Shown piece by piece: positions 9,341-17,921 of a stretch of 64,000 nucleotides of DNA (its first letter is position 1; each line of letters opens with the position of its first letter). Source of the stretch: BPGX01 sp037447455 (GTDB lineage Bacteria > Bacteroidota > Bacteroidia > B-17B0 > Aurantibacillaceae); NCBI GenBank assembly GCA_037447455.1, contig JBBIGQ010000003.1, positions 150,142-214,141 of the forward strand. Direction: 5' to 3'. A program made the position numbers and the translations under genes. The notes under the pieces were generated by a model that was given only the letters and a program-made list of their open reading frames with translations, did no database searches and had not been told where the DNA came from.

Positions 9341-10111
9341 ATGAAAAAGCTATCAATTATTTTAGGAGTCGGTGTATTAAGCACTACACTCAGCTACGCT
9401 CAGCTCGTAGATGAAAAAAATGTAACAGTAACTATGGATTTACAACCAGTGTTACAATTAAATATGACCACCCCGGATCAAATTGCTTTTGTATTTGATG
9501 AAATCCGTGAGTACTATGGGGGAATCTTGAAGTACGGTGCTACTATCTTAAAAGTATCTTCCTCTGTTTCTTGGGATCTTTACGCGGTAGGACATTCTCA
9601 AAATGGTACTTTCTGGGATCAACAAATGGCTTACAGTTCTGGTGGGGGGCCTAATAGCAGAAACACTCTGCCATTAAGTTTATTAGAGTTACGCCAATAT
9701 CCTACTAACCCAAGAACGAATGGTTTATCGGGTACCTGGTTAGATTACAATACACCATTCGCACCTGCTAATGCACTAATTCCTGGACAAAACAGCGTGT
9801 ATTATACTGCTGGTAACCCTTATGTAGCTCCTGCTGCTACTGAGAAATATATTGCCGGTGCTGCGGGCTTTATTGGTGGTGGTGGTGATGCAGTGGATGG
9901 TGGCTCTTTCTTGACAGCCGGTTCATTAGGTAGCAATTATTATTATGTATTAGATTATCGCATACTACCCGGTTTACCTGCTATTTTCCCTGCTGCAGGT
10001 ACAAATGCTGGTTTACCAGAAGATTTAGTAACTTTGTTTGGTGCTAATTCGTACGCACAACCTGGGGTTTATACCATGAATGTAAAATATGTATTAATGG
10101 AAGACCAATAG
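9341..10111 (+). CDS. Secreted beta-rich protein, candidate major fibre subunit
   Basis: No named family is recognised. The 256-aa precursor has a clear signal peptide ending SYA-QLV (residue 20). The mature N-terminus (KNVTVTMDLQPVLQLNM) alternates hydrophobic and polar residues, as an N-terminal donor strand would. It is followed by IAFVFDEIREYYGG and GATILKV. The C-terminus has LDYRILPG and then PGVYTMNVKYVLMEDQ. The same frame elements recur in the next gene, so the two are homologous. The middle is rich in Gly, Ala, Tyr and Asn. Position first in the unit, the long leader and the strong hairpin after its stop suggest it is made in excess, like a major pilin. The subunit role is inference. 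Confidence 0.55.
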   Translation: MKKLSIILGVGVLSTTLSYAQLVDEKNVTVTMDLQPVLQLNMTTPDQIAFVFDEIREYYGGILKYGATILKVSSSVSWDLYAVGHSQNGTFWDQQMAYSSGGGPNSRNTLPLSLLELRQYPTNPRTNGLSGTWLDYNTPFAPANALIPGQNSVYYTAGNPYVAPAATEKYIAGAAGFIGGGGDAVDGGSFLTAGSLGSNYYYVLDYRILPGLPAIFPAAGTNAGLPEDLVTLFGANSYAQPGVYTMNVKYVLMEDQ

Positions 10112-10125
10112 TGGTTCAAATTCTT

Positions 10126-10178
10126 AAACCTTTGATCCTCCCTAATTCTCTCTTGAATTAGGGAGGCATTGAAGGTTT
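10126..10178 (+). terminator. Strong hairpin after the first subunit gene (partial terminator or mRNA stabiliser)
   Basis: A perfect 12-bp stem pairs CCTCCCTAATTC (10137-10148) with GAATTAGGGAGG (10155-10166) around a 6-nt loop. A further 7-bp outer stem pairs AAACCTT (10126-10132) with AAGGTTT (10172-10178). A T-rich run follows. It sits 14 bp after the stop at 10111 and before the next gene in the same direction, so it probably attenuates readthrough or protects the upstream mRNA. Confidence 0.75.
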
Positions 10179-10201
10179 GTTTTATTAAAAAAAATACTTT
10201 C

Positions 10202-10852
10202 GTGAGAAGTAAAAATTTGTTATTTTTTCAGATTATAATTTTTGTAGTATTAAGCATTAATTTATTTTCGCAGGTCTGTCCTAACCCAATTACGAACAAT
10301 TGCTCTGATGCGGTAGCGGGGACAAGTCGGTTTTATGTAGATGGACGAACTAATCTGGATTTTACTTTTGACGATATGAATAAATATACTAGAGGAATTA
10401 CTTATTCTGGTGCCACTCAATTACGTTTGAAAATAGATGAAATTAATCCCGGTTTCTGTAAATGGAAACTAATAATGATTGTGGAAAATAATGGGTACTT
10501 GCCGAATAACGAATGGGAACCCTTGGTATATTATGGAAGTTCAGGAAACAATCCTAATCTTAATCTTATCGAAGTGTCTGTTTGGAATGGCTGTGGAACG
10601 GCTTTATTTAATGGGGTCTTTAGAACCTTTTCAAATAATATAAATCAGGATACTTTAAGTATAATCCCTGATCTTGCTATACGCAATTTACCGGGTCCTT
10701 GTGATGGCACACACATCAACGGGCCAGGGAGTTATTTGACGGATTATAATGAATTTTCTTTTAATATAGATTATCGTATTACGCCAGGTTTTGCCTTAAG
10801 ACCGGGCTCTTATCAAATACGCATTCGCTTTTGCCTTGTTGAAATTCCATAA
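10202..10852 (+). CDS. Secreted protein related to the preceding subunit, candidate minor subunit
   Basis: The GTG at 10202 is chosen. The longer TTG start at 10169 lies inside the hairpin, whereas GTG gives a good signal peptide (MRSKNLLFFQIIIFVVLSIN..FSQ). The 216-aa product shares landmarks with the preceding protein: LDFTFDDMNKYTRGI, GATQLRL, and near the end NIDYRITPG followed by PGSYQIRIRFCLVE. It differs in having several cysteines (VCPNPITNNC, GFC, NGCG, GPC), possibly disulfides. The next gene starts 3 bp after the stop, indicating translational coupling with the outer-membrane protein. A minor or tip subunit is the inferred role. Confidence 0.55.
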   Translation: MRSKNLLFFQIIIFVVLSINLFSQVCPNPITNNCSDAVAGTSRFYVDGRTNLDFTFDDMNKYTRGITYSGATQLRLKIDEINPGFCKWKLIMIVENNGYLPNNEWEPLVYYGSSGNNPNLNLIEVSVWNGCGTALFNGVFRTFSNNINQDTLSIIPDLAIRNLPGPCDGTHINGPGSYLTDYNEFSFNIDYRITPGFALRPGSYQIRIRFCLVEIP

Positions 10853-10855
10853 TAG

Positions 10856-13846
10856 ATGCAGAAGGTTAAGAACATATATAAATCATTGAGGTACTATTTT
10901 TTACTGTGCCTTGTAGGGGGTATTGTTTATGATTCAAGTTTTGCTCAAAATGATACGATTAAAAATAACATTGTAAAAAATACAGATACTACTAATTTGC
11001 TCCCCATTATTAAAGGACAACCGAATATCTATGGGCTTATTTTAAATTTTAATAAAGATACCGTTACCTTTAACAAAGGTGAAATTATTTCAAATGTATT
11101 ATATATAAAAAACGATGGAAGCAAAAATTATCGTTTTACTGTACAGATGATTGTACCTAATGAATGGACGCCTATCGGACTGCAAACTAAAACCTTTCAA
11201 TTAGATGCCGGAAAAGAAATGTTTATTCCTGTCAGTGTCATTCCCCGGATGAAAGTTTCAGGCAATGCTCAGGTTTTAGTTACAGCGTTTATACAAAATG
11301 CGGATAACCCTGATGAAGTGTTAGGAACTGTGTTTTTCCAAAGTATTTACAACAAAAAAACAGCGTGGAAAGTTTCTGCAGATGTCAGTAAAATCTACCT
11401 AAAAAACAATCAGGATTCTGTATCCTTTCGTCTAAATGCTTCCAATTTGGGAAACACCAATCAAGATATTATTATCAATCTCAAGAAAAATAAAACGAAT
11501 ATTTCTGTAAAAGATTCTATTAAAAATGAAAATTTTGAAACAAAAACAATCAGCTTGAAGCCCATGCAGGATACTACTTTTCATTTACGATTTATTAAAG
11601 AAAAAGAAAGAAGAAATGAACGTTTACTGGATATTGACAATTACAAACCGGTTTCTGCCGGAATACCTGAAAAATATCATTTAAATTTTTCTTCTCAATC
11701 GCCGCGACCGGATGAGAAAAACGCGTTTCAATCTGGTGCTAAATTAGAATTTATTAAATTGAATGACGAAGTACAGGGCAATATCTATCAATCCAATCGC
11801 TTGCCTTTGATTATGGACATTAATACATACAATATTTTAGGCGCTTCACCAGCAATGAATATATGGATCTATGGCAATGCTACTTTGGAAAACAATCAAA
11901 ATGTGGCTTACAACTTTCAAAGTTTTTTCAATCAAAACTTTTTGAGTGATAATTTTCTGAAGCAAACGACATTTTTTATTTTTTATTCTAATCCTAAAAT
12001 GGCCGCACAAATTGGGAATGGTGGAATTTATACTATTGGTGCCTTTCCCGGTTCTTTTAACGTAAGAGGAGAGTACAAATTTAATTTATCCCACAAAGCA
12101 GGGGTGTTTTATTCTCAAAATCCGCAAATATGGTTTCAGCCCACTTCACAGACCGCAGGCGCTTATTATGAGTTTCTAAAAAGTAATAAAATACGAGTGT
12201 ATTCTCAATATGCACACACCAGAAGTTTAATTTCTAATTTATCTGCCGATATTTTAAATCTTCAATCCAGTTATTCTATATTTAAAGGACATTCGTTTGG
12301 AATAAGAGGTGGATTAAGCCGAAGAGTAAAGAACGACACAGCCACATTGGGATACTATGCAGGTACGAATTATAGCGGAATTTTTAGCAAGCAATGGACT
12401 TTACAAATCAGCAATTTTTATTTTGCGCCAGCATTTGGAGTATTTAGCCAAGAACGTTTTAATAATTTATTAAACCTTTCTTACAAAATTAAACAGAATT
12501 CTATTTTAATGCTACGCAGTAATCTTTTTATGTACAAAATAATTCAAAGTCAAAATTATTTGGATTATCAAATGAATAATGAGTTGTTTCATCAATTATT
12601 AGGCACAAAAGTTGGAAATTTAAGTTATTCAGGTTTCTATAATTTATTTTACATCCGAAAGTTTATGATTCATTCCAGAGGTTTAGGATTAAATACCAAC
12701 GTGTACGCTTCGGATAAATTCTTAAGGTATTATTTTACACTTCGTGCCGGCTATAACTATTCACCCGACACATTAAGAAAAAATTTCTTTTTTACACAAT
12801 TGGGAACGCAAGTATTTTACAAAACATTATCTGTCAACATTCGCTATTTATTAGGCAATCTAACCATTGATGAGCGCTTTTATGCCTTAAATAATTTCTC
12901 TGTTCCGCAGTTTTTCTCAATATCTGCAAGGCATCAATACCAATTCAAAGCACGAAATTTTGTTACAGAAAATTATGCAGGTTATAGCGTTTCAACAATT
13001 AATTATACCAACATTTACTGGCAACCCAATTTCTTTTACTATAGCAACAATGGATGGCGTTTCAGAGCATATGCCGAAGTGAACTGGAACCGATTAAGAC
13101 AATTTAATGACTTCTTTGGATCACCTTCTTTGTCCAATACTAATTCTAATACTGGACAATGGGTGTTTAATATATTTTTAGGATTTGGAATACGAAAAGA
13201 ATTTTCATTGCCTTTGCCTTATAGCAAAAAACATTTTGTTAATCTTGTATTCCTGCCTTTCTTTGACTTAAATGGAGACGGTAAAAAACAAGATGAAGAA
13301 AAAACACTTGAAAATGTGGTCATCAGAATTTATAATGAACAGAAAAATGAAGAATACGAAATGCTAACGAATAAAAAAGGAATGGCTACTTTAAAGAATG
13401 TTGAAACGGGTGTATATAATTGGAATGTATGGTCATTAGAGGATTTAGGTGGATGGTTTCCGCACATTGCTGATTCTATCAATATCTCTACTGGAGGTAT
13501 TCAATATATACCATTTGTCAGAGGCGTAAAAATTGTTGGAAAAGTATATTTACAACGCGATAAAAATTCCCCGGACGCTGATAAAAAGTTGGATTTATCA
13601 AGAATAAAAATTACCTGTCAAAATTCTAAAACATATACTACTATTACAGACAATGAAGGAAACTTTGAAATATTCGTGCCGGCAGGTAAATACACTATTA
13701 CAATGGATGAAAAAATTCTTGGAACAAAATTTAAATTATTACAAAACAATATTGAAATACAAGTAGATGATAAATATTCTAATATCTTTATTCCTTTTCA
13801 TATCATTGAAAAACCTAAAAAAGTAAAATTCGTTAAACCAGAATAA
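10856..13846 (+). CDS. Outer-membrane usher-like protein with Ig-like ends
   Basis: This is a 996-aa protein of unrecognised family with a signal peptide (to about 31, ...SFA-QND). Residues about 50-280 look like two Ig-like domains (FNKGEIISNVLYIKNDGSKN; LDAGKEMFIPVSV). Residues about 285-770 are rich in short alternating aromatic strands typical of a large outer-membrane beta-barrel. The C-terminus has two further beta-sandwich domains: FFDLNGDGKKQDEEKTLENV (SdrD-B-like, calcium-type loop) and about 885-970 with TDNEGNFEIFVPAGKYTI (carboxypeptidase-regulatory-like). A barrel with beta-sandwich domains on both sides resembles chaperone-usher ushers in layout, although no usher sequence signature was found. 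A PapD-like gene follows 12 bp downstream. Confidence 0.55.
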   Translation: MQKVKNIYKSLRYYFLLCLVGGIVYDSSFAQNDTIKNNIVKNTDTTNLLPIIKGQPNIYGLILNFNKDTVTFNKGEIISNVLYIKNDGSKNYRFTVQMIVPNEWTPIGLQTKTFQLDAGKEMFIPVSVIPRMKVSGNAQVLVTAFIQNADNPDEVLGTVFFQSIYNKKTAWKVSADVSKIYLKNNQDSVSFRLNASNLGNTNQDIIINLKKNKTNISVKDSIKNENFETKTISLKPMQDTTFHLRFIKEKERRNERLLDIDNYKPVSAGIPEKYHLNFSSQSPRPDEKNAFQSGAKLEFIKLNDEVQGNIYQSNRLPLIMDINTYNILGASPAMNIWIYGNATLENNQNVAYNFQSFFNQNFLSDNFLKQTTFFIFYSNPKMAAQIGNGGIYTIGAFPGSFNVRGEYKFNLSHKAGVFYSQNPQIWFQPTSQTAGAYYEFLKSNKIRVYSQYAHTRSLISNLSADILNLQSSYSIFKGHSFGIRGGLSRRVKNDTATLGYYAGTNYSGIFSKQWTLQISNFYFAPAFGVFSQERFNNLLNLSYKIKQNSILMLRSNLFMYKIIQSQNYLDYQMNNELFHQLLGTKVGNLSYSGFYNLFYIRKFMIHSRGLGLNTNVYASDKFLRYYFTLRAGYNYSPDTLRKNFFFTQLGTQVFYKTLSVNIRYLLGNLTIDERFYALNNFSVPQFFSISARHQYQFKARNFVTENYAGYSVSTINYTNIYWQPNFFYYSNNGWRFRAYAEVNWNRLRQFNDFFGSPSLSNTNSNTGQWVFNIFLGFGIRKEFSLPLPYSKKHFVNLVFLPFFDLNGDGKKQDEEKTLENVVIRIYNEQKNEEYEMLTNKKGMATLKNVETGVYNWNVWSLEDLGGWFPHIADSINISTGGIQYIPFVRGVKIVGKVYLQRDKNSPDADKKLDLSRIKITCQNSKTYTTITDNEGNFEIFVPAGKYTITMDEKILGTKFKLLQNNIEIQVDDKYSNIFIPFHIIEKPKKVKFVKPE

Positions 13847-13858
13847 ACAGTTATAGTT

Positions 13859-14800
13859 ATGAAAAAAAATTATGTTTGGATAGCTCTTTTTGGTATTTGT
13901 GTCAATTATTTCATTGCTCAACAAGATACCACTAATAATGTAATCAAAAAAGATACAGCCCAACCTTCCGTGCCCACTCCATCCAAGGATACGAAAATTC
14001 CAAAAAGTAATTATCCTTCTGTTGCCGATACGGCTTTTGACGATGCCGGCGTTTCAGTAAGCCCTTCTTCAATGCACTTATCTATCAAGCCCGGACAAAC
14101 TGAAGTTAAAGAAATTAAAGTGAAAAATTTTACAAAGAAAACTCATAAGTTTCAAGTAAGTTTTTCAGATTTTGAAATGGGTGCTAATGGCAAACCTCTA
14201 TCCATTAAAAACAGAGACAGTAGCACTTATGGCTTGTCCAAATGGATTAATGCAGCACCTACTTATTTTGAATTAAAACCGGGTCAGGAAACAAAAGTTA
14301 AACTAACTATTTCTATTCCCAACGCCCCCGAAGGATACAAAGCCCACTGGACTATAGTAACAATAGATATGCTACCAGATAGACCACCACTGGATGTTCA
14401 GTCAAGTGATAAAACCATTGCATTTGGGATTATTCCATCTTTTGGATTTGGAGTATATGTTTATCAAAACCCGCCGAATGTATTGGTCAACAAATTAGCC
14501 ATAAAACAATTTGCAATGGTTGAAAAAGATGGGAAAAAACAAATCAAATTTGAAGTGAAAAATATAGGCGATGGAATTAGCTATTGTAAATCCTACATAG
14601 AACTTACTAATTTGAATACAGGTCAGCAGCAACGTTTAAAAGTAAAAAACTTCACAATCCTTCCGCAATTCAACAGAGAATTTTATTACGACTTAGATGA
14701 ATTAAAACTAAAGCCTGGCAAATATCAGGTAATGGGCGTTATTGATTTTGGTAGTGATGAAGAAATTCTGGCCACTGAAATGGAAATTGAAATAAAATAA
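13859..14800 (+). CDS. Periplasmic PapD-like chaperone
   Basis: The 313-aa protein has a signal peptide (to about 20, ..YFIAQQD) and a Ser/Thr/Pro-rich linker. An Ig-like domain with PapD-like landmarks follows: VSVSPSSMHLSIKPGQTEVK, IKVKNFTKKTHKFQV, and WINAAPTYFELKPGQETKVK, close to the 'P..feL.PGe.q.vri' strand pair of fimbrial chaperones. A second beta-rich domain follows (KNIGDGISYCKSYIEL, LKPGKYQVMGVIDF). The extra N-terminal linker and the length are unusual for FimC/PapD (about 230 aa). DUF916-type proteins are an alternative relative. It is the last gene of the four-gene unit and is followed by a terminator. Confidence 0.6.
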   Translation: MKKNYVWIALFGICVNYFIAQQDTTNNVIKKDTAQPSVPTPSKDTKIPKSNYPSVADTAFDDAGVSVSPSSMHLSIKPGQTEVKEIKVKNFTKKTHKFQVSFSDFEMGANGKPLSIKNRDSSTYGLSKWINAAPTYFELKPGQETKVKLTISIPNAPEGYKAHWTIVTIDMLPDRPPLDVQSSDKTIAFGIIPSFGFGVYVYQNPPNVLVNKLAIKQFAMVEKDGKKQIKFEVKNIGDGISYCKSYIELTNLNTGQQQRLKVKNFTILPQFNREFYYDLDELKLKPGKYQVMGVIDFGSDEEILATEMEIEIK

Positions 14801-14865
14801 AAACATTTTTATACAATCTCTGTTTAGTAACAATTGTTGTTTCAGTAATAAATGCTGAAAAAATA

Positions 14866-14897
14866 AAAAGCCCTTTTTCATCCGAAAAGGGGCTTTT
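14866..14897. terminator. Bidirectional intrinsic terminator
   Basis: A 14-bp stem with one G-T pair joins AAAAGCCCTTTTTC (14866-14879) and GAAAAGGGGCTTTT (14884-14897) around a 4-nt loop. The A-rich left side and T-rich right side suit termination from both directions: the chaperone-like operon on plus and the tRNA-Gln gene on minus. Confidence 0.85.
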
Positions 14898-14902
14898 ATC
14901 AG

Positions 14903-14974
14903 TTGTCCGACCAGGACTCGAACCTGGAGTCTTCTGAACCAAAATCAGACGTGTTGCCATTACACCATCGGACA
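14903..14974 (-). tRNA. tRNA-Gln (anticodon UUG)
   Basis: The minus strand folds as a 72-nt tRNA. The acceptor stem is TGTCCGA/TCGGACA with discriminator A, the anticodon stem TCTGA/TCAGA has loop TTTTGGT (anticodon TTG), and the T-arm contains GGTTCGAGTCC. CCA is not encoded. The 5' leader directly abutting the gene repeats the acceptor strand (GTTGTCCGAC), so a perfect 10-bp inverted repeat (14902-14911 and 14975-14984) flanks the tRNA. Confidence 0.95.
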
Positions 14975-14997
14975 GTCGGACAACTTTAATTGAGCGG

Positions 14998-15005
14998 CAA
15001 ATATA
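14998..15005 (-). promoter_or_regulatory. Bacteroidota -7 promoter element for tRNA-Gln
   Basis: The minus strand reads TATATTTG. The predicted start near 14991 leaves a leader of about 16 nt before the mature tRNA 5' end. Confidence 0.6.
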
Positions 15006-15255
15006 CATTATTATTTCTTAATTTTCCAAATTCAAAATAAACCGAAAAACGTTTTTGGATAATTTTAGGATAAAAATTATCCATATAAAAAATAACATTC
15101 ATTCAATAAATTGATGTAGCAAAACCTTTTGTTAAATGTTTGTTCTAAAAAACTTTTTGCTAGTGAACAGACGCACTATTTCTATTTTTGATACCGGTAA
15201 AGCGATTCAGTTGATAGAGCGGATCTATTGTGAACTACAAATAACAATTACTCTT

Positions 15256-15813
15256 CTACTTTTTCTTTTTAGGTGCAAGAATGATCTGCATTTTCTTGCC
15301 TTCTAATTTAGGAAGGTCTTCTGGTGCACCGAACTCTTCTAATTCTGTAGCAAATCGCATCAGTAATTCTTCACCTTTTTCTTTGAATACAATTTCTCTT
15401 CCCTTAAACATAATATAAGCCCGTACTTTACAACCATCTTTTAAGAACTCTTCGGCGTGCTTTTTCTTAAAAGCAAAATCGTGTTCATCAATATGAGGTG
15501 AAAAACGGATGTCTTTTACAATGACCTTGGCGGTTTTGGCTTTGATTTCTTTTTCTTTTTTCTTTTTTTCATAGAGGAACTTACCGTAGTCAATGACTTT
15601 ACATACCGGTGGTTGAGCGTTGGGAGCAATTTCTACCAGGTCCAGCCCTTTTTCCTGAGCGATGGACAGTGCCTGTTCAAGAGGAACAATGGAAGGCTCT
15701 ATGCCATCGCCTACAATCCGTACTTCTTTTGCTTTAATGTTTCCGTTGATTCTATGTTCGTGTTGTTTTACTCCAGGACGAATAAATCCTTCTTTTAGTC
15801 CTTTTTTACTCAT
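15256..15813 (-). CDS. infC: Translation initiation factor IF-3
   Basis: IF-3 binds the 30S subunit and checks start codon pairing. The 185-aa protein has the N-domain HRINGNIKAKEVRIVG, the linker PPVCKVIDYGKFLYEKKKKEKE, and the C-domain KDIRFSPHIDEHDF and KGREIVF. Its start is an ordinary ATG, unlike the AUU of E. coli. It lies 78 bp after thrS, the usual order. Unusually, rpmI and rplT do not follow: the next 280 bp hold no L35 or L20 frame and then comes tRNA-Gln. The intergenic region 15006-15255 is AT-rich with no feature I can support. Confidence 0.95.
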   Translation of the reverse strand: MSKKGLKEGFIRPGVKQHEHRINGNIKAKEVRIVGDGIEPSIVPLEQALSIAQEKGLDLVEIAPNAQPPVCKVIDYGKFLYEKKKKEKEIKAKTAKVIVKDIRFSPHIDEHDFAFKKKHAEEFLKDGCKVRAYIMFKGREIVFKEKGEELLMRFATELEEFGAPEDLPKLEGKKMQIILAPKKKK

Positions 15814-15891
15814 TGATTAATTTATTTTTTGACAAGTTTTTTGATAGTAGAATTTTTGTAACATTACTCCACAAAGAAATGACCATTGACA

Positions 15892-17829
15892 TTACTTATA
15901 ATTTTTCACGATATCAGAAATGCGTTGAATAAACTCTGTTACAGGCATTGTGCCAATATCACCTACTTTATGTTGTCGCACGGCAACCGACTGGGTTTGT
16001 GCTTCTTTTTCTCCAATGATGAGCATAAACGGAATTTTCATCAACTCACTTTCTCTGATTTTTTTACCAATTTTCTCATTTCTATCATCCAGCAAAACTC
16101 TTATGTTATTTTCAGAGAGCAAATGTACAATATTTTCTGCATACAAATTAAATTTTTCTGAAATCGGTAAAACGGCTACTTGTTGGGGCGAAATCCATAC
16201 CGGCAAATTACCGCCCGTATGTTCTAATAAAAGTGCAATAAAACGTTCTAAAGAACCAAAGGGTGCCCGATGAATCATCACTGGTCTGTGTTTTTGATTG
16301 TCCGCACCAGCGTATTCCAATTGAAAGCGTTCGGGCAAATTGTAATCTACCTGAATGGTTCCTAATTGCCATTTTCTGCCAATGGCATCTTTTACCATAA
16401 AATCTAATTTAGGTCCATAAAAGGCCGCTTCACCGTATTCAATTTTGGTTTTCAGCCCTTTTTCTTGGGCGGCTTCTATAATTGCTTGCTCTGCTTTTTC
16501 CCACACTTCTTCACTACCGATGTATTTAGATTTGTTTTCCATATCGCGTAATGAAATCTGGGCGATATAATCTTTAAATTCAAAAATTTCAAACACCTTT
16601 AATACAATATCAATGACTTTCTTAAATTCTTCTTTTACTTGTTCGTTGGTACAAAAGATGTGTGCATCGTCTTGAGTAAAGCCGCGAACGCGGGTAAGTC
16701 CGTGCAACTCGCCGTGTTGTTCATAGCGGTATACTGTACCAAATTCTGCCAGACGTAATGGCAAATCTTTGTAAGAGCGTGGGATGGACTTGTATATTTC
16801 ACAATGGTGAGGGCAGTTCATGGGTTTTAAGAAAAACTCTTCGCCTTCTTGTGGTGTACGAATGGGTTGAAAAGCGTCTTTGCCGTATTTTTCGTAGTGT
16901 CCGGAAATAACATAGAGTTGCTTTTGCGCAATGTGTGGGGTAACAACAGGTTGATAGCCGTTTTTATTTTGTATTTTTCTCAGAAATTGCTCTAATTCAT
17001 AACGAATAGTAATTCCTTTTGGAAGCCAGAGTGGCAGTCCCATGCCTACATTTTCTGAAAAAGTAAAGAGTTCTAATTCTTTTCCGATTTTCCGATGATC
17101 ACGTTTTTTGGCTTCTTCTAACTGATGTAGAAATTCTTTAAGTTCGCTTTCTTTTGGAAAGGAGATGCCGTAAATTCGTGTGAGCATTTTATTTTTCTCA
17201 TCACCTTTCCAATAAGCACCTGCTACAGTCAGCAATTTCACTCCTTTTATGTATCCTGTGTGAGGTACGTGAGGACCACGACACAAATCGGTGAATGTGC
17301 CTTGTGTATAAAAAGTGATTTCACCATCGTTCAATCGCTCTAATAAATCCAATTTGTAGGGGTCGTTTTTTTCTTTGAAGTAGTCAATAGCATCTTTTTT
17401 AGGAATTTCTTTACGAATGTAAGGATTGTTTTGTTTGGCCAATTCCATCATTCGTTTTTCAACGGCTTCAAGATCATTCAAAGTAATTTTTTTATCACCG
17501 GTATCTATATCGTAATAAAAACCATTCTCAACAGGCGGGCCTACCCAGAATTTTACCCCCGGAAAAAGTTGCTCGATGGCTTCTGCCATAAGATGAGCAG
17601 AGGAATGCCATAGAGTTGCTTTACCTTCATCGTCTTCCCAGCTGAGTAGTCGGAGTTGACAATCTTTATAAAGAGGGCTTGTTGCATCACATACTTCTCC
17701 ATCTACCAGTGTTGCCAATACTTTTTTAGCAAGTGAATGGCTAATGCTTTCAGCAATTTGTAAAGAGGTAGTTCCTTTGGCATATTCTTTTACAGAACCG
17801 TCGGGTAGAGTTACTTTAATTTGTTCCAT
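15892..17829 (-). CDS. thrS: Threonine-tRNA ligase
   Basis: The 645-aa length is normal for bacterial ThrRS. Domains in order: TGS (1-60, LPDGSVKEYAKGTT), the editing domain with HSSAHLMAEAIEQLF, the class II core with MNCPHHCEIYKS (zinc Cys and His), RYEQHGELHGLTRVRGFTQDD (motif 2) and HRAPFGSLERF (motif 3), and the anticodon-binding domain with LLDDRNEKIGKKIRE. All key residues look intact. It has its own promoter at 17860-17867 and probably shares a transcript with infC. Confidence 0.97.
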   Translation of the reverse strand: MEQIKVTLPDGSVKEYAKGTTSLQIAESISHSLAKKVLATLVDGEVCDATSPLYKDCQLRLLSWEDDEGKATLWHSSAHLMAEAIEQLFPGVKFWVGPPVENGFYYDIDTGDKKITLNDLEAVEKRMMELAKQNNPYIRKEIPKKDAIDYFKEKNDPYKLDLLERLNDGEITFYTQGTFTDLCRGPHVPHTGYIKGVKLLTVAGAYWKGDEKNKMLTRIYGISFPKESELKEFLHQLEEAKKRDHRKIGKELELFTFSENVGMGLPLWLPKGITIRYELEQFLRKIQNKNGYQPVVTPHIAQKQLYVISGHYEKYGKDAFQPIRTPQEGEEFFLKPMNCPHHCEIYKSIPRSYKDLPLRLAEFGTVYRYEQHGELHGLTRVRGFTQDDAHIFCTNEQVKEEFKKVIDIVLKVFEIFEFKDYIAQISLRDMENKSKYIGSEEVWEKAEQAIIEAAQEKGLKTKIEYGEAAFYGPKLDFMVKDAIGRKWQLGTIQVDYNLPERFQLEYAGADNQKHRPVMIHRAPFGSLERFIALLLEHTGGNLPVWISPQQVAVLPISEKFNLYAENIVHLLSENNIRVLLDDRNEKIGKKIRESELMKIPFMLIIGEKEAQTQSVAVRQHKVGDIGTMPVTEFIQRISDIVKNYK

Positions 17830-17859
17830 AATGATTTTGTCTCAATTTATAAAGGTTGG

Positions 17860-17867
17860 CAAAAGTA
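17860..17867 (-). promoter_or_regulatory. Bacteroidota -7 promoter element for thrS-infC
   Basis: The minus strand reads TACTTTTG. The start is predicted near 17853, with a leader of about 24 nt. This is too short for a T-box, and none is expected in this phylum. Confidence 0.55.
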
Positions 17868-17904
17868 AGAAATAATTTTTAATGTATAGGAGCAAGTGTT
17901 TATA

Positions 17905-17912
17905 TAACTTTG
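17905..17912 (+). promoter_or_regulatory. Bacteroidota -7 promoter element, near-leaderless MazG-like gene
   Basis: TAACTTTG ends 9 bp before the ATG at 17922, so the predicted start (about 17919) leaves almost no leader. The in-frame TTG at 17910 overlaps this element and is therefore an unlikely start. Confidence 0.45.
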
Positions 17913-17921
17913 AGCAAAAAA

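Noticed and set aside
10169..10201. TTG start giving 11 extra residues on the second subunit gene
   Set aside because: It lies inside the strong hairpin; GTG at 10202 gives a better signal peptide.
9341..14800. Assignment of the secreted proteins to type IX secretion cargo
   Set aside because: I see no T9SS C-terminal sorting domain; both subunit-like proteins end in a short terminal beta strand.
15183..15240. Promoter-like TATTTTTG followed by a D-arm-like TTCAGTTGATAGAGC on the plus strand
   Set aside because: The D-stem pairs poorly and no anticodon or T-arm follows; probably chance in AT-rich DNA.
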